From Pseudomonas sp. H1h (GTDB taxonomy: Bacteria; Pseudomonadota; Gammaproteobacteria; Pseudomonadales; Pseudomonadaceae): a stretch of DNA of 64,000 bases. The position numbers were made by a program, and so were the translations under genes. Under the pieces are notes generated by a model. The model did no database searches, had not been told where the DNA came from, and saw only the letters and a list, made by a program, of their open reading frames with translations. The stretch covers positions 1 to 64,000 of the forward strand of contig NZ_AYMJ01000003.1 of NCBI RefSeq assembly GCF_000633255.1. Direction: 5' to 3'. Positions 8,181-18,486 of the stretch are shown here, in pieces. Each line of letters starts with the position of its first letter. The stretch's first letter is position 1.

Positions 8181-9490
8181 GGTCGATCCAGCGCCGCTTG
8201 AGCCTGGGGTTGATCAGCGTGATGGTGATCGTCGGCGTGGTGCTGGCGCAGATCAGCCTGTGGTTGTTCGAAGTGGGGCTGCAGCGTTATCTCGAAGCCG
8301 GCTTGCGCAACGACAGCGAAAGCCTGCTGGTAGCGCTGGTGCGTGGCCCGCAAGGCTTGCAACTGGATGAGCGGCACCTGTCGCCGGCGTATCAGCGACC
8401 GTTTTCCGGGCATTACTTCCGTATCGATTTTGCCGACAGCCACTGGCGCTCGCGGTCGCTGTGGGATCAGGACTTGCCGCTGCTCGAACATCCCGGTCTG
8501 CACAGCAACCTGCAACTGGGCCCGGACGGCCAGCAGTTGCTGGTGTTGCGTTCCGATTACCGGCGCCTGGGGCAGTCGATCTCGATCAGTGTCGCGCAGG
8601 ATTACACCCCGGTGCGCGAGAGCTTCCAGCGCATGCGTCAGATCGGGCTTGGTCTCGGGCTGGCCGGTTTGCTGCTGATTCTGCTGCTGCAACGCTTCAC
8701 CGTGCGCCGCGCCTTGCGCCCGCTGGAGCGGGCGCGCGAGCAGATCGCCCAGTTGCAGCAGGGCCAGCGTTCGCAACTCGACGATCAGGTGCCGGTGGAA
8801 CTGGAGCCACTGGTGGCGCAGATCAACCATTTGCTCGCCCACACCGAAGACAGCCTCAAGCGCTCACGCAATGCGCTGGGCAATCTGGGGCATGCGTTGA
8901 AGACGCCGCTGGCGGTGCTGTTGAGCCTGGCGTCGAGCGAAAAACTCGATGCGCATCCGGAGTTGCGCAAGATCCTCAAGGACCAATTGGAACAGGTGCA
9001 GCAGCGGCTCAATCGCGAACTGAATCGCGCGCGCCTGTCCGGTGATGCGCTGCCCGGTGCGCTGTTCGATTGTGACGCGGAACTGCCGGGGCTGTTGGCG
9101 ACGCTGAACATGATCCACGGCGAGCATTTGGCGCTGAGCTACGTCGCGCCGCCGGGTCTGCAACTGCCGTGGGACCGTGAGGATCTGCTGGAGCTGCTCG
9201 GCAACCTGCTGGACAACGCCTGCAAATGGGCGGACGCCGAGGTGCGCCTGAGTGTGATCGAGCGCACGGATGGCTTTGCCCTGAGCGTGGAAGATGACGG
9301 GCCGGGGATCCCCGAACAGCAGCGCAGTCAGGTGTTCAGTCGGGGCGCGAGGCTGGATGAGCAGACCCACGGGCATGGTTTGGGGCTGGGGATCGTCCGC
9401 GATATCGTCGAGACGTGGGGCGGGTTGCTGGTGTTGGGCGAGAGCGAGTGGGGCGGGTTGAAGGTGGTGATCGAGTTGCCTAAGCGCTGA
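8177..9490 (+). CDS. Sensor histidine kinase (PhoQ-like architecture)
   Basis: A 437-residue membrane kinase. Transmembrane segments at about 11-30 and 155-172 flank a periplasmic sensor of roughly 120 residues. The H-box is G-H-A-L-K-T-P-L-A (His239), the N-box [10 protein letters not shown], and the G boxes D-D-G-P-G-I and G-H-G-L-G-L-G-I. The GTG start at 8177 overlaps the regulator stop, giving coupled translation. The extended sensor is of the PhoQ-like kind, which sense divalent cations or envelope conditions in relatives; the signal here is unknown. It is the last gene of the PepSY-PepSY-RR-HK operon. Confidence 0.92.
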   Translation: MRSIQRRLSLGLISVMVIVGVVLAQISLWLFEVGLQRYLEAGLRNDSESLLVALVRGPQGLQLDERHLSPAYQRPFSGHYFRIDFADSHWRSRSLWDQDLPLLEHPGLHSNLQLGPDGQQLLVLRSDYRRLGQSISISVAQDYTPVRESFQRMRQIGLGLGLAGLLLILLLQRFTVRRALRPLERAREQIAQLQQGQRSQLDDQVPVELEPLVAQINHLLAHTEDSLKRSRNALGNLGHALKTPLAVLLSLASSEKLDAHPELRKILKDQLEQVQQRLNRELNRARLSGDALPGALFDCDAELPGLLATLNMIHGEHLALSYVAPPGLQLPWDREDLLELLGNLLDNACKWADAEVRLSVIERTDGFALSVEDDGPGIPEQQRSQVFSRGARLDEQTHGHGLGLGIVRDIVETWGGLLVLGESEWGGLKVVIELPKR

Positions 9491-9510
9491 TCCCGGTCAG
9501 TCCCCAACCC

Positions 9511-9601
9511 CCTGTGGGAGCGGGCTTGCTCGCGAATGCGGTGTGTCAGTCAGTATTGCTTTGTCTGATACACCGCTTTCGCGAGCAAGCCCGCTCCCAC
9601 A
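9511..9601. repeat. REPIN
   Basis: GTGGGAGCGGGCTTGCTCGC and its inverse, lying between the converging kinase and chemoreceptor genes. Confidence 0.9.
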
Positions 9602-9629
9602 TTGGAATTCAGCTGGATGCAAGTCCGCG

Positions 9630-11777
9630 TCAGACCCGGAACTGATCCATCAGGCTCTGCTGCTGATTCGCCAGGCTGTTCAGCGACTGACTCACCCGCG
9701 CTGACTCGTTGGCCTGCCCGGACAGCGATTCGGTCACGTCACGGATGGTCGCCACGTTGTTGTTGATCTCCTCGGCCACCGCGCTCTGTTCTTCCGCCGC
9801 GCTGGCGATCTGCAGGTTCATGTCGCTGATCACCGTCACTGCATCGCCGATCTGGCGCAGTGCGGTCACCGCTTGCCCGACCTGTTCGACACTGCCCTGG
9901 GCCTGACGATGACTGTTGCCCATCGAGCCGACCACGTCCTGGGTGCCGGTCTGCAGTTGCTCAATCACTTGACGGGTTTCTTCCACCGATTCCTGCGTGC
10001 GGCGGGCGAGGTTGCGCACCTCGTCGGCGACCACGGCAAAACCACGACCGGCCTCACCGGCACGCGCCGCTTCGATCGCGGCGTTGAGCGCCAGCAGGTT
10101 GGTTTGTTCGGCGATGGCGCGGATGGTTTCCAGCACGGTGCCGATCTTCTCGCTGTTGGCGGCCAGGCCTTCGACCTGGACCATCGCTGCGCTCATGTCG
10201 GCGGCGAGGGTGTCGATGCTCGCGGTGGTGCGGTCGATCACGGTCAGGCCCTGACGCGTGGCGCGATCGGCGTCCTTTGCCGCTTCGGCGGCTTGCGCGG
10301 CGCTGCGCGCGACGTCTTGCGCAGTGGCGCTCATTTCGTGGGACGCGGTGGCGACCTGATCGACCTGGCGGTATTGCTGCTCCATGCCAGCGCTGGTCTG
10401 GGTGGCAATGGCCGAAGACTGGTCGGCGGTGTTGCGTGCGTCCTGCACCGAGCGTTTCACCTCGGCGATGATTGGCTGCAACTTGTCGAGGAACTTGTTG
10501 AACCAGCCGGCCAACTGCCCGAGTTCATCCTGTTTGTCATAGGCCAGACGGCGGGTCAGATCACCTTCGCCACTGGCGATGTCTTCGAGCATGTTGGCCA
10601 CGCCGAGGATCGGTTTGGTCACGCTGCGCGCCATCAGCCACACCAGCAGCAAGCCGACCAAGGCTGCGAGCACGCCGAGGCTCAGTTCGATCAGGGTGCC
10701 TGAATTGTTGCTCGCATCCAGTTGCTGCTTGAGTGCTTCGGCGCGGCTGACCAGGACCTTTTCCGGCACATCGAGCAACACGCCCCACGCCGGGCCGCCG
10801 GGGATCGGCTGGAACGGCGACAGCACTTTCAACTGGCCGTTGCTGTGCAGGCTGCTGACGCTGCTGCTGGCGCCGAGTTGACGCAGCAGTTCAGCACCGC
10901 TGACGGTGTCCACGGCATCCAGACGCTTGCTCAGCTTGCTCGCGTCCGGGCTGTAACCGGCGAGCAGGCCGGTGGGGCTGATGATGCTCACGGCGGTCTG
11001 GCCGTCATAGAGCTTTTTGCTCGCGCCCTGGCTGATCGCTTGCAGGCTGTTGAGGTTGATGTCCACCGACAGCGAGGCGATCACTTTGCCGTTGACCATC
11101 AGCGGGAAGACGATGCTGGTCATCAGCACGTTCTGGCCGTCGATCACGTAGAAGTACGGTTCGATCACGCACGGCTTGAGCGTGGTGCGCGGGCAGGTGA
11201 ACCAGGCGTTGGCGGCCTGGCCGCTGGGGCCGGTGCTGGTGTCGGCCATGTCGCTTTCCGGCAGAGCCATCGAGGTGACTTTGCCGGGAGTCGGCTGCGA
11301 CCAGTACAAGGCGAAACGGCCCTTGTCGTTGCTGCCCAGTTCGGCCTGATCGGCGAACAGTTCATCCTTGCCGTCCAGTGCGTTGGCTTCGAACACCAGC
11401 GACAGGCCGAGCAGTTCCGGGTTGGCCTGCAGGGCGGATTTGACCTGACGGGTCATGTCTTCGCGCAGATCGAAGGCATCGAGGAAGCGCTTTTCTGCCT
11501 GTTCACGCAGGAACAGCACCTGGCGCGAGAAGCCATGGCCGTATTGATAGGCGTCCATGAACTGCTGGCGAATGCCGGCAGCCTGCACTTCGCCTTGCGA
11601 TTCAATGCGCGCCTGGGCCGATTCGGTCAGCATCTCCATGCTCGACGCCTTCACCAGCTCGGAGCTGTGCTCCATGCGGTACAGCGAAAGACCCACCAGC
11701 AGGGTCACGATGCCCGCCAGGCAGAGGCCGGCGAGCAGGGTGATTTTCCATTGAATGGAAAGTTGTCTGAGCGACAT
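9630..11777 (-). CDS. Methyl-accepting chemotaxis protein with large periplasmic sensor
   Basis: A 715-residue chemoreceptor. Membrane segment 1 is at about 13-34, followed by a large periplasmic ligand domain (35-360, dCache-like size). Membrane segment 2 is at 361-382, HAMP at about 383-435, then the signalling domain. The hairpin tip reads [18 protein letters not shown], the CheA/CheW contact. The sensor contains two cysteines, Cys195 and Cys203, that could form a disulfide. I do not see the classic amino-acid-binding Y-x3-R-x-W-Y motif, so the ligand cannot be named. The ATG at 11777 has AAGGACG upstream; an upstream in-frame extension is not convincing. Confidence 0.92.
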   Translation of the reverse strand: MSLRQLSIQWKITLLAGLCLAGIVTLLVGLSLYRMEHSSELVKASSMEMLTESAQARIESQGEVQAAGIRQQFMDAYQYGHGFSRQVLFLREQAEKRFLDAFDLREDMTRQVKSALQANPELLGLSLVFEANALDGKDELFADQAELGSNDKGRFALYWSQPTPGKVTSMALPESDMADTSTGPSGQAANAWFTCPRTTLKPCVIEPYFYVIDGQNVLMTSIVFPLMVNGKVIASLSVDINLNSLQAISQGASKKLYDGQTAVSIISPTGLLAGYSPDASKLSKRLDAVDTVSGAELLRQLGASSSVSSLHSNGQLKVLSPFQPIPGGPAWGVLLDVPEKVLVSRAEALKQQLDASNNSGTLIELSLGVLAALVGLLLVWLMARSVTKPILGVANMLEDIASGEGDLTRRLAYDKQDELGQLAGWFNKFLDKLQPIIAEVKRSVQDARNTADQSSAIATQTSAGMEQQYRQVDQVATASHEMSATAQDVARSAAQAAEAAKDADRATRQGLTVIDRTTASIDTLAADMSAAMVQVEGLAANSEKIGTVLETIRAIAEQTNLLALNAAIEAARAGEAGRGFAVVADEVRNLARRTQESVEETRQVIEQLQTGTQDVVGSMGNSHRQAQGSVEQVGQAVTALRQIGDAVTVISDMNLQIASAAEEQSAVAEEINNNVATIRDVTESLSGQANESARVSQSLNSLANQQQSLMDQFRV

Positions 11778-12064
11778 GGAGACGTCCTTATTCGATAAAT
11801 ATCTGAGACTTTGCACTGTAACGGCCGCGTTTCGGCTTTCTTTATTGTTCAAGTGCAATATGACCGATTGCCGCAGTCGCCGAATTCCGCCTGCAGGGTT
11901 CTTCATCGGTTGTTACATTCGCTCGCTTTGACACTGCGGTCACTCTGCGGCACAGTGCGCGCCCTTCTAATAAGACCCTCTTTGCAAATCCGCCGGTGCT
12001 CCGTGGGCGGACTCATCCTGTCTGGCGGTGATGATTTCATCGCAGTGTTTTTTGAGGTAGTGAA

Positions 12065-13381
12065 ATGAATGCAGTGATTGCTGCGGTCGGCATCATGCTG
12101 ATCCTCAGCCTGTCCCGTGTGCACGTGGTGATCGCCCTGATCGTCGGTGCGCTGGTCGGTGGCCTGACCGGTGGTCTGGGCATCGACGCCACGCTCAAGG
12201 CGTTCAACAGCGGCCTGGGCGGGGGGGCGACCGTGGCGTTGTCCTACGCGCTGCTCGGCGCTTTCGCGGTGGCGATTGCCAAGTCCGGTCTGGCTCATGC
12301 GCTGGCCGACAAGGCCTTGGCGATGGTTGACCGGCAACACGCGACCGGTGGCGGCAGCGTCAAATGGCTGCTGATCGGCCTGCTCTGGGTGGTGGCGATT
12401 GCCTCGCAGAACATCCTGCCGATCCACATTGCGTTCATTCCGCTGCTGGTGCCGCCGCTTTTATATGTGCTGACCAAGCTGCAACTCGATCGTCGTCTGA
12501 TCGCCTGCGTCATGACCTTCGGCCTGATCACCCCGTACATGTTCCTGCCGGTGGGTTTCGGCAACATCTTCCTCAATGAAATCCTGCTGGCCAACGTCGC
12601 GCGCAGTGGCGTCGACATCAGTGGCATCAACGTCACCCACGCCATGGGCATTCCGGCGCTGGGCATGGTGTTCGGCCTGGCCATGGCATTCATCAGTTAC
12701 CGCAAGAAGCGCGTCTACGACCTGGCGAAAATCGAGCAGGTCGAGCAGGTGGCGGTGCAGTACAACCCGCTGAGCCTGATGATCGCCGGTGTGGCGATTG
12801 CAGCGGCGTTCATTGTGCAACTGCTGCTGGACTCGATGATTATCGGGGCGCTGGTCGGTTTTCTGATCTTCTCGGTGTCGGGCATCGTCAAGTGGCGCGA
12901 GACCGATGACCTGTTCACCGAAGGCATGAAGATGATGGCGATGATCGGCTTCATCATGATCGCCGCGTCCGGGTTCGCCGAAGTGATGAAGGCCACCGGG
13001 CAGGTGCAGACCCTGGTCGAATCGTCGGCTTCGTGGATCAATCACAGCAAGGGCGTCGGCGCACTGTTGATGTTGCTGGTCGGGCTGCTGGTGACCATGG
13101 GCATCGGTTCGTCGTTCTCCACCGTGCCGATCCTTGCGGCGATTTTCGTGCCGCTGTGCGTGCAACTGGGCTTCAGCCCGCTGGCGATCGTCTGCATCGT
13201 CGGCACTGCCGGGGCCTTGGGCGACGCTGGTTCGCCGGCTTCGGATTCGACCCTCGGGCCGACCTCCGGTCTGAACATCGACGGCCAGCATCACCATATC
13301 TGGGACACCGTGGTCCCGACCTTCCTGCATTACAACCTGCCGTTGCTGGCGTTCGGCTGGGTGGCCGCGATGGTCCTCTGA
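12065..13381 (+). CDS. NhaC-like Na+/H+ antiporter family protein
   Basis: A 438-residue polytopic inner-membrane protein with about 11-12 hydrophobic helices. It starts at ATG 12065 with GAGG upstream. The loop [17 protein letters not shown] is typical of the Na+/H+ antiporter (NhaC/YuiF) superfamily, where such acidic/serine-rich re-entrant regions carry ions. The glycine-rich N-terminal segment [14 protein letters not shown] fits too. Substrate could be Na+ coupled to protons or an organic anion; sequence alone does not decide. It is monocistronic and flanked by two chemoreceptor genes. Confidence 0.8.
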   Translation: MNAVIAAVGIMLILSLSRVHVVIALIVGALVGGLTGGLGIDATLKAFNSGLGGGATVALSYALLGAFAVAIAKSGLAHALADKALAMVDRQHATGGGSVKWLLIGLLWVVAIASQNILPIHIAFIPLLVPPLLYVLTKLQLDRRLIACVMTFGLITPYMFLPVGFGNIFLNEILLANVARSGVDISGINVTHAMGIPALGMVFGLAMAFISYRKKRVYDLAKIEQVEQVAVQYNPLSLMIAGVAIAAAFIVQLLLDSMIIGALVGFLIFSVSGIVKWRETDDLFTEGMKMMAMIGFIMIAASGFAEVMKATGQVQTLVESSASWINHSKGVGALLMLLVGLLVTMGIGSSFSTVPILAAIFVPLCVQLGFSPLAIVCIVGTAGALGDAGSPASDSTLGPTSGLNIDGQHHHIWDTVVPTFLHYNLPLLAFGWVAAMVL

Positions 13382-13398
13382 CCACCACAAATCCCAGA

Positions 13399-13490
13399 CT
13401 GTGGGAGCGGGCTTGCTCGCGAAGGCGGTGTATCAGAAACACAATTGGTGACTGACACGACGCCTTCGCGAGCAAGCCCGCTCCCACAGG
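13399..13490. repeat. REPIN
   Basis: GTGGGAGCGGGCTTGCTCGC and its inverse, between the antiporter and the sCache chemoreceptor. Confidence 0.9.
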
Positions 13491-13581
13491 GATACGAGGC
13501 ATCTCCAGACTCAACTTTTGCTTGCGCGTGCCGTTAACGCCTTTAACCACGCCAATAAAACCAAAAGAGTGAGCTCCCCCC

Positions 13582-15264
13582 ATGCGCTTGAGTCTCAAGG
13601 CCAAAGTCCTGTCGCTTGCCGTCCTGCCGGTGTTGCTCTTTGCGCTGGTCATCAGCCTGACCACGCTGTTCATCCTCAAGCAACAAGCGCACACCGAGGT
13701 CGAGCAGACCCGCGAGCGTTTGCTCGCCGACGCCAAGGCCACGCTGCAAAGTTACGTCGCCGTGGCCATGACCACGATCAAGCCGTTGTATGACGCAGCC
13801 GCCCCCGGTGACAACGAGGCGCGGGCGCAGGCGATCAAGCTGCTGTCGGGGATCCGTTACGGCAAGGACGGCTACTTCTTCGGCTACGACTCCGAGACCG
13901 TGCGCCTGTTCAAGGCCAACGACCCTGAAGGCGTGGGCAAAAGCTTCAAGGACAACCGCGACCCCAATGGCGTTTACGTCAACCGCGGCCTGGTGAGCGT
14001 GGCGAAGGACGGCACCCACTATCTGCAATACAGCTCGCCGTTGCCGGGTAACGCCAACGTGCTGGTGCCGAAACTCGGCTACACCGAGTACCTGGCGAAG
14101 TGGGACATGGCGGTGGGTACGTCGGTCAACCTCGACGGCATTGAAGCGCAGGTGGCGGTGGTCGAAGGCCAGGTGCAGGAGCGGATGGAAGGCGTGATCC
14201 TCAGCATCGTCGGCGTGGCGGTGCTGGTACTGTTGGTGATCGCCGCAGCGGGGATGCTGCTGGCCAATGCCATTTTGCGGCCGCTGACTCTGATGAAAGC
14301 CAACCTCGACGACATCGCGGCGGGCGAGGGCGACCTGACGCGCCGGCTGAACATCACCAGCCAGGACGAACTCGGCGAACTGGCTGGCTCGTTCAACCGT
14401 TTCGTCGACAAGATCCACGGCCTGGTGCGGCAGATCACCGAGATGACCACGCAACTGACTGGCCTGGTGACCCAGGTCTCGGATCAGGCCCAGCGCTCTG
14501 ATCAGGCGATGGAGCGTCAGCGCCACGAGACCGATCAAGTCGCCACGGCGATCAACGAGATGTCTGCCGCCGCTCAGGAAGTGGCCAAGAGCGCGCAGAA
14601 TGCCGCCGTCGCCGCACAGCAGACCGATGAAGAAGGTCAGAGCGCCAAGCGCGTGGTGGCCGGCAGCATCAAACAGATTCATGCGCTGGTGGATGACATT
14701 CGCAGCAGCGGCGTGTCACTCGACAGCCTGCAGCAGGATGTGTCGTCGATTGTCGGCGTGCTCGGGGTGATCCGCTCGATTGCCGAGCAGACCAACCTGC
14801 TGGCGCTGAACGCTGCAATTGAAGCGGCGCGTGCCGGGGAGGCCGGGCGCGGCTTTGCGGTGGTGGCGGACGAAGTGCGGGCACTGGCCAGCCGCACGCA
14901 GATCAGCACCCAGGAAATTCAGGGCATGATCGATCGCTTGCAGGCGGGCACGCAGTCGGCGGTCGAGGCGATGCGTCGGTCCAGCGAGGCGGGCGATGGC
15001 ACCTCGGCGCAGGCCAATCAGGCCGGGGCGTCGCTGGATGCGATGGCGGAGCTGATCGCGACCATCAACTCGATGAACGCGCAGATCGCCAGTGCTGCCG
15101 AGGAACAAACGGCGGTGGCCGAGGAGATCAACCGCAGCGTGCATCAGATTGCGGTGGCGGTGGACAGCGTGGCGGATGAGACCCAGTTGGGCGCGCAGAC
15201 CTCGCGCAGCTTGGCCGAACTTGGCCAGCGATTGGGCAAACTGGTAGGCCAGTTCCGTATTTAA
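13582..15264 (+). CDS. sCache chemoreceptor (McpP-like, small carboxylates)
   Basis: A 560-residue chemoreceptor. TM1 is at about 10-31, with a single Cache periplasmic domain at about 35-195. TM2 is at about 204-229, then HAMP and a signalling domain with [18 protein letters not shown]. The sensor motif [11 protein letters not shown] and the later [10 protein letters not shown] are sCache_2 features. The N-terminus and sensor resemble McpP of P. putida, which binds acetate, pyruvate, propionate and lactate; that ligand range is inferred. Compared with the 715-residue receptor at 9630, the cytoplasmic part is similar but the sensor is unrelated. Confidence 0.9.
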   Translation: MRLSLKAKVLSLAVLPVLLFALVISLTTLFILKQQAHTEVEQTRERLLADAKATLQSYVAVAMTTIKPLYDAAAPGDNEARAQAIKLLSGIRYGKDGYFFGYDSETVRLFKANDPEGVGKSFKDNRDPNGVYVNRGLVSVAKDGTHYLQYSSPLPGNANVLVPKLGYTEYLAKWDMAVGTSVNLDGIEAQVAVVEGQVQERMEGVILSIVGVAVLVLLVIAAAGMLLANAILRPLTLMKANLDDIAAGEGDLTRRLNITSQDELGELAGSFNRFVDKIHGLVRQITEMTTQLTGLVTQVSDQAQRSDQAMERQRHETDQVATAINEMSAAAQEVAKSAQNAAVAAQQTDEEGQSAKRVVAGSIKQIHALVDDIRSSGVSLDSLQQDVSSIVGVLGVIRSIAEQTNLLALNAAIEAARAGEAGRGFAVVADEVRALASRTQISTQEIQGMIDRLQAGTQSAVEAMRRSSEAGDGTSAQANQAGASLDAMAELIATINSMNAQIASAAEEQTAVAEEINRSVHQIAVAVDSVADETQLGAQTSRSLAELGQRLGKLVGQFRI

Positions 15265-15282
15265 AGGTTGCTGCAAAAACTT

Positions 15283-15371
15283 TGTGGGAGCGGGCGTGCT
15301 CGCGAATGCGCTGTGTCAGATACAGAATGGCTGACGGACACGACGCTTTCGCGAGCAAGCCCGCTCCCACA
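15283..15371. repeat. REPIN
   Basis: A left arm GTGGGAGCGGGCGTGCTCGC (one base off the consensus) and a consensus right arm, between converging genes. Confidence 0.88.
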
Positions 15372-15389
15372 TTGGGTTTTGTGCAAGGC

Positions 15390-16325
15390 TCAGGGTCTGT
15401 CCCAGTAGGGGATTTCGCCGAAGCATTCCATGAAGAAATCAATCACCGTGCGCACCTTCACCGACAGCCGCCGGCTCCCCGGCCACAGCACGGCAATCTG
15501 CTGCGGCTCCAGGCTGTTCGACACCTGATATTCCCCCAGCACCGGCACCAGCGTGCCTTCGCGTACCGCTTCACCAATCAGCCATGACGGAAACATCACC
15601 AGCCCCAGACCCTGTTCGGCGGCCTGGGTGAGGGTGTCGGCGTGGTTGCCGGTGATCGGGCCTTTGACCGAGTAGGGTGTCCAATCGCCTTGATCCTGCC
15701 GGAAGAACCAGCGCTGCTGGCCGGTCGCACCTTTGTAGGCCAGGCACTGGTGTTGCGCGAGTTCGTCGGGATGTTGTGGTGTGCCGTGCTGCTTGAGATA
15801 CGCCGGGCTGGCCGCGACCTGAAAGCGGTGCGGTGCGAGAATCCGTGCCTGCATGCTCGAATCGTGCAGCGGGCCGATGCGGAACAGCAGGTCGGCGCCT
15901 TCTTGCAGCGGGTCGACGTAATGGTCGGTCTGCTGGATGTCCAGTTGCAGCTTCGGATAGCGCGCACATAACTGTCCGAGCCACGGTGTCAGATGCCGTT
16001 GGCCGAACACCACCGGCGCGTTGATCCGCACCAGTCCGGTGGGGTCGCTTTGCTGTTCCTGCAACGCCTGCTCGGCTTCCTCCAATTGCACCAGCACCAG
16101 CCGCGCGTGGTGGCCGAGCATGCGCCCGGCTTCCGTTGGCGTCACGGCGCGGGTGTGGCGGTAGAGCAATTGCTGGTTCAGCGCCTGCTCCATCAACTGG
16201 ATTTGCCGCGAAATCGAAGAGGGCGCAACACCCTCGCGGCGGGCGACTTCGGAAAAGCTGCCGTGGTCGAGCACCGCCACAAACAGCCTGAGTGTCTTGA
16301 ATCCCAGTTCATTGAGCCCGTGCAT
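15390..16325 (-). CDS. LysR-family transcriptional regulator
   Basis: A 311-residue LysR regulator. The N-terminal winged helix (about 5-63) contains F-S-E-V-A-R-R-E-G-V-A-P-S-S-I-S-R-Q-I, followed by a substrate-binding domain (about 92-300). The ATG at 16325 gives the usual M-H-G-L-N-E-L-G-F-K-T-L-R-L-F start; the frame remains open further upstream without a good start. It is transcribed divergently from the pair of DUF606 membrane genes, which are its likely targets. An inverted repeat TTATCG-N15-CGATAA sits in the shared intergenic region. Confidence 0.9.
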   Translation of the reverse strand: MHGLNELGFKTLRLFVAVLDHGSFSEVARREGVAPSSISRQIQLMEQALNQQLLYRHTRAVTPTEAGRMLGHHARLVLVQLEEAEQALQEQQSDPTGLVRINAPVVFGQRHLTPWLGQLCARYPKLQLDIQQTDHYVDPLQEGADLLFRIGPLHDSSMQARILAPHRFQVAASPAYLKQHGTPQHPDELAQHQCLAYKGATGQQRWFFRQDQGDWTPYSVKGPITGNHADTLTQAAEQGLGLVMFPSWLIGEAVREGTLVPVLGEYQVSNSLEPQQIAVLWPGSRRLSVKVRTVIDFFMECFGEIPYWDRP

Positions 16326-16376
16326 GAGTCTTCCTGCTGTGCGGATTGCGCAAAAGTGTTGTCCGGATGCTCCCAT

Positions 16377-16403
16377 TTATCGCACAGCGTCGCCAGCCGA
16401 TAA
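16377..16403. promoter_or_regulatory. Candidate LysR operator
   Basis: TTATCG, 15 bases, then CGATAA: a perfect 6-bp dyad in the divergent promoter region between the LysR gene and the DUF606 pair. Size and position suit a LysR-type site, but binding is not shown by sequence alone. Confidence 0.4.
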
Positions 16404-16437
16404 TCCGCGCCATCGTTTATTTGCACAGGTTTTGGTT

Positions 16438-16923
16438 ATGCAGACGTTGGATGAGGTGAGTGTGGCGACGCCGGTGCGCAAGCCGGGGTTGCGCCTGTTG
16501 TTGCTGCCGCTGGTGATTCTGGCCGGTATGGGCTTGTCGGTGGAGGCGGGTCTGCTCGGGCCGTTGGGGGTTCAGGTCGGGCATCTGTGGGCGACCTTGA
16601 GCATCTTCGGCGTGGGCTCGGCGATCCTGTTTCTGCTGTTGCTGTTCGCGGGGCCGCAGAAGGGCCCGGCGCTGACCGATCTGCCGCGCTGGCAATTGAT
16701 CGGCGGCTTTCTCGGACCGATGTATGTGGTGGTGCTGACCCTGGCGACGCCACATATCGGAATTGCGATGACGATGATCGCGATTCTCTCGGGGCAGGTG
16801 GGCAAGAGTGTGCTGATCGACCATTTCGGCTGGTTCGGTGCGACGCGCAAGAAGGTCAATGCCGAGCGCTGGCTGGCGCTGGGCCTGATTGTGGTGGCAC
16901 TGGTTTTGATTGCGCGGGGTTGA
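16438..16923 (+). CDS. DMT/YdcZ (DUF606) family membrane protein, first of pair
   Basis: A 161-residue inner-membrane protein with about five hydrophobic helices, of the DUF606/YdcZ half-size drug/metabolite transporter type. A charged N-terminal tail (M-Q-T-L-D-E-V...P-V-R-K-P) precedes helix 1. The conserved helix end I-A-I-L-S-G-Q-V-G-K-S-V-L-I-D-H-F-G-W-F-G is also found in the next protein. ATG 16438 follows an AT-rich stretch. The stop at 16923 lies two bases before the partner start, so the two are co-translated. Small DUF606 proteins probably pair to make one transporter; the substrate is unknown. Confidence 0.82.
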   Translation: MQTLDEVSVATPVRKPGLRLLLLPLVILAGMGLSVEAGLLGPLGVQVGHLWATLSIFGVGSAILFLLLLFAGPQKGPALTDLPRWQLIGGFLGPMYVVVLTLATPHIGIAMTMIAILSGQVGKSVLIDHFGWFGATRKKVNAERWLALGLIVVALVLIARG

Positions 16924-16925
16924 AG

Positions 16926-17381
16926 ATGAGTCTGGTTATTTTGTTGGCGGTGGTGGTGTTGGCCGGTGCGGTGTTGAGTGTGCAGGCGGCGATCAATGGA
17001 CGCCTGGGTGAGACCGTCGGGGTGTTGCGCAGCAGTCTGCTGACGTTTTTTGTCGGCGCGGTGACGACCGGGTTGTTGATTGTGTTTTTCGAGCCGGCGC
17101 ATGCGGTGAGTTTGCTCGATGTGCCGAAGTGGCAGGTCTGCGGTGCTTTGTTCGGGGTGGTTTACATGATGGTGATGGTCGGTGCGGTGCCGGTGGTGGG
17201 GACGGCGGTGGCGACTGTTGCGGTGATTGTCGGGCAGTTGGGGATGGGGATGTTGATCGATAATTTTGGCTGGTTGGGGAATCCGGCGATCGAGCTTTCG
17301 TCGTCTCGGGTGTTGGCGATGGTTTGTCTGGGGTTGGCGTTGGTTTTTATGTACCGGAGCGGTGTTCGTCGTTCTGATTGA
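16926..17381 (+). CDS. DMT/YdcZ (DUF606) family membrane protein, second of pair
   Basis: A 151-residue membrane protein with five helices, homologous to the preceding one. The block V-A-V-I-V-G-Q-L-G-M-G-M-L-I-D-N-F-G-W-L-G aligns with the partner's G-Q-V-G-K-S-V-L-I-D-H-F-G-W-F-G. The start Q-A-A-I-N-G-R-L-G is the typical first helix of YdcZ. It is likely the second half of a heterodimeric transporter, with expression probably controlled by the divergent LysR regulator. The last codons lead into a long gene-free repeat region. Confidence 0.82.
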   Translation: MSLVILLAVVVLAGAVLSVQAAINGRLGETVGVLRSSLLTFFVGAVTTGLLIVFFEPAHAVSLLDVPKWQVCGALFGVVYMMVMVGAVPVVGTAVATVAVIVGQLGMGMLIDNFGWLGNPAIELSSSRVLAMVCLGLALVFMYRSGVRRSD

Positions 17382-17421
17382 GTTTTGGGTGCAAATCCGT
17401 TTTTTGGGTGGGGGCTGAGCA

Positions 17422-17485
17422 GGGTTCCGCCCTTACGGCGGGTCACTTTTGACAAACGCCTCAAAAGTAACCAAAAAGGCTTGCC
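17422..17485 (+). repeat. Repeat element A, forward copy
   Basis: A 64-base element starting GGGTTCCGCCCTTACGGCGG and ending CCAAAAAGGCTTGCC. A diverged copy lies in inverted orientation at 18311-18371. This sequence type recurs in intergenic regions of fluorescent Pseudomonas, from recollection rather than a search. The stretch 17486-17727 between it and the tandem array is GC-rich and I see no gene in it. Confidence 0.6.
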
Positions 17486-17727
17486 CCGGCGTTCGGCCCT
17501 CGCCGTGGCTCGGGTTCCTTCGTTGCGGGATTCATCCGGGGGCATCGCCTCCGGTTTGCTTCGCTGCACCTCCTCTCGATGTGTTTGGCTGCGCCAAACG
17601 GTCGCTGCGCTCCCCCCCCCCCGGATAAACCCCTCCACTCAGCCTGCCGAAGGGGCCGGTACGGCAAGATCAAGAGCTTTCGGCGAGCTGACACTCGGCC
17701 ATTTGAGTGGGGCGGCTTCGCCGCATG

Positions 17728-18160
17728 CCGGGCACGCTCTCTAAACTGCAGGAGCCCGCTCGCGATGGCGGCCTACGAGCCGACCATCCTCTACCTGAAC
17801 ACCCCCATTCCCCATTGTGGGAGCAGGCCTGTCAGCGAAGACGGCCTACCCGCCAACCAATCTCCAACTGACCCCGCCCATTCCCACTGTGGGAGCGGGC
17901 TCGCTCGCGAAGACGGCCTACCAGCCGACCAATCTCCAACTGACCCCGCCCATTCCCACTGTGGGAGCGGGCTTGCTCGCGAAGGCGGCCTACCCGCCGA
18001 CCAATCTCCAACTGACCCCGCCCATTCCCACTGTGGGAGCGGGCTTGCTCGCGAAGGCGGCCTACCAGCCGACCAATCTCCAACTGACCCCGCCCATTCC
18101 CACTGTGGGAGCGGGCTTGCTCGCGAAGACGGCCTACCCGCCAACCAATCTCTAACTGAA
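17728..18160 (+). repeat. Tandem array of 72-bp REP-containing units
   Basis: Six head-to-tail units of 72 bases. The phase-marking CCCCGCCCATTCCCACTGTG begins at 17872, 17944, 18016 and 18088, and more diverged units begin near 17800 and 17728. Each unit holds one GTGGGAGCGGGCTTGCTCGC REP arm plus a conserved tail GACGGCCTACCMGCCRACCA. Because 72 is a multiple of three, reading frames run open through the array on both strands, but they do not look like genes. Confidence 0.9.
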
Positions 18161-18182
18161 TACACCCAATCCCATGCATGAA

Positions 18183-18209
18183 CTGCCGAAGGCTGTGATC
18201 TTTTGATCT
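18183..18209 (+). repeat. Repeat element B, forward copy
   Basis: A 27-base element beginning CTGCCGAAGGCTGTGATC. It matches the inverted copy at 18487-18513 at 24 of 27 positions. Confidence 0.6.
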
Positions 18210-18310
18210 GCTATGCCTTTGGCTCTCGATGTGGCTGTTGATCTCAAGCCCCTTCGGATGGACACCGTAGCGAGGGAACGCTGAGCCTAAGCGAGGTGCC
18301 GTACGCCGGA

Positions 18311-18371
18311 GGCAAAGCCTTTTGGTTCCTTTTTTTCGTTTGAAAAAGAGACTCGCGGTAAGAGCGAAGCC
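18311..18371 (-). repeat. Repeat element A, inverted diverged copy
   Basis: Runs GGCAAAGCCTTTTGGTTCC ... GCGGTAAGAGCGAAGCC. This is the reverse complement of the element at 17422-17485 with scattered substitutions and small gaps. Confidence 0.55.
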
Positions 18372-18486
18372 GCCAGCGGCAGCACCCGAATCAACGGATA
18401 TTCACCCTCATCGCCAGCAGAAACGGATATCCCCCCAATCCGCAGGTAAAACGCAGAACAGAACTGCTCTTGCTTCGAAAAAATCC

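Noticed and set aside
9873..11798. Long plus-strand frames opposite the first chemoreceptor
   Set aside because: They mirror the composition of the chemoreceptor on the other strand and contain no recognisable protein features.
17728..18160. Resemblance of the array to a CRISPR locus
   Set aside because: Units are contiguous and similar over their whole length; no unique spacers, leader or cas genes are present.
17579..18181. Open reading frames on both strands through the tandem REP array
   Set aside because: The 72-base period is a multiple of three, so any frame without a stop in one unit stays open. The products are repeats of the REP sequence, not proteins.
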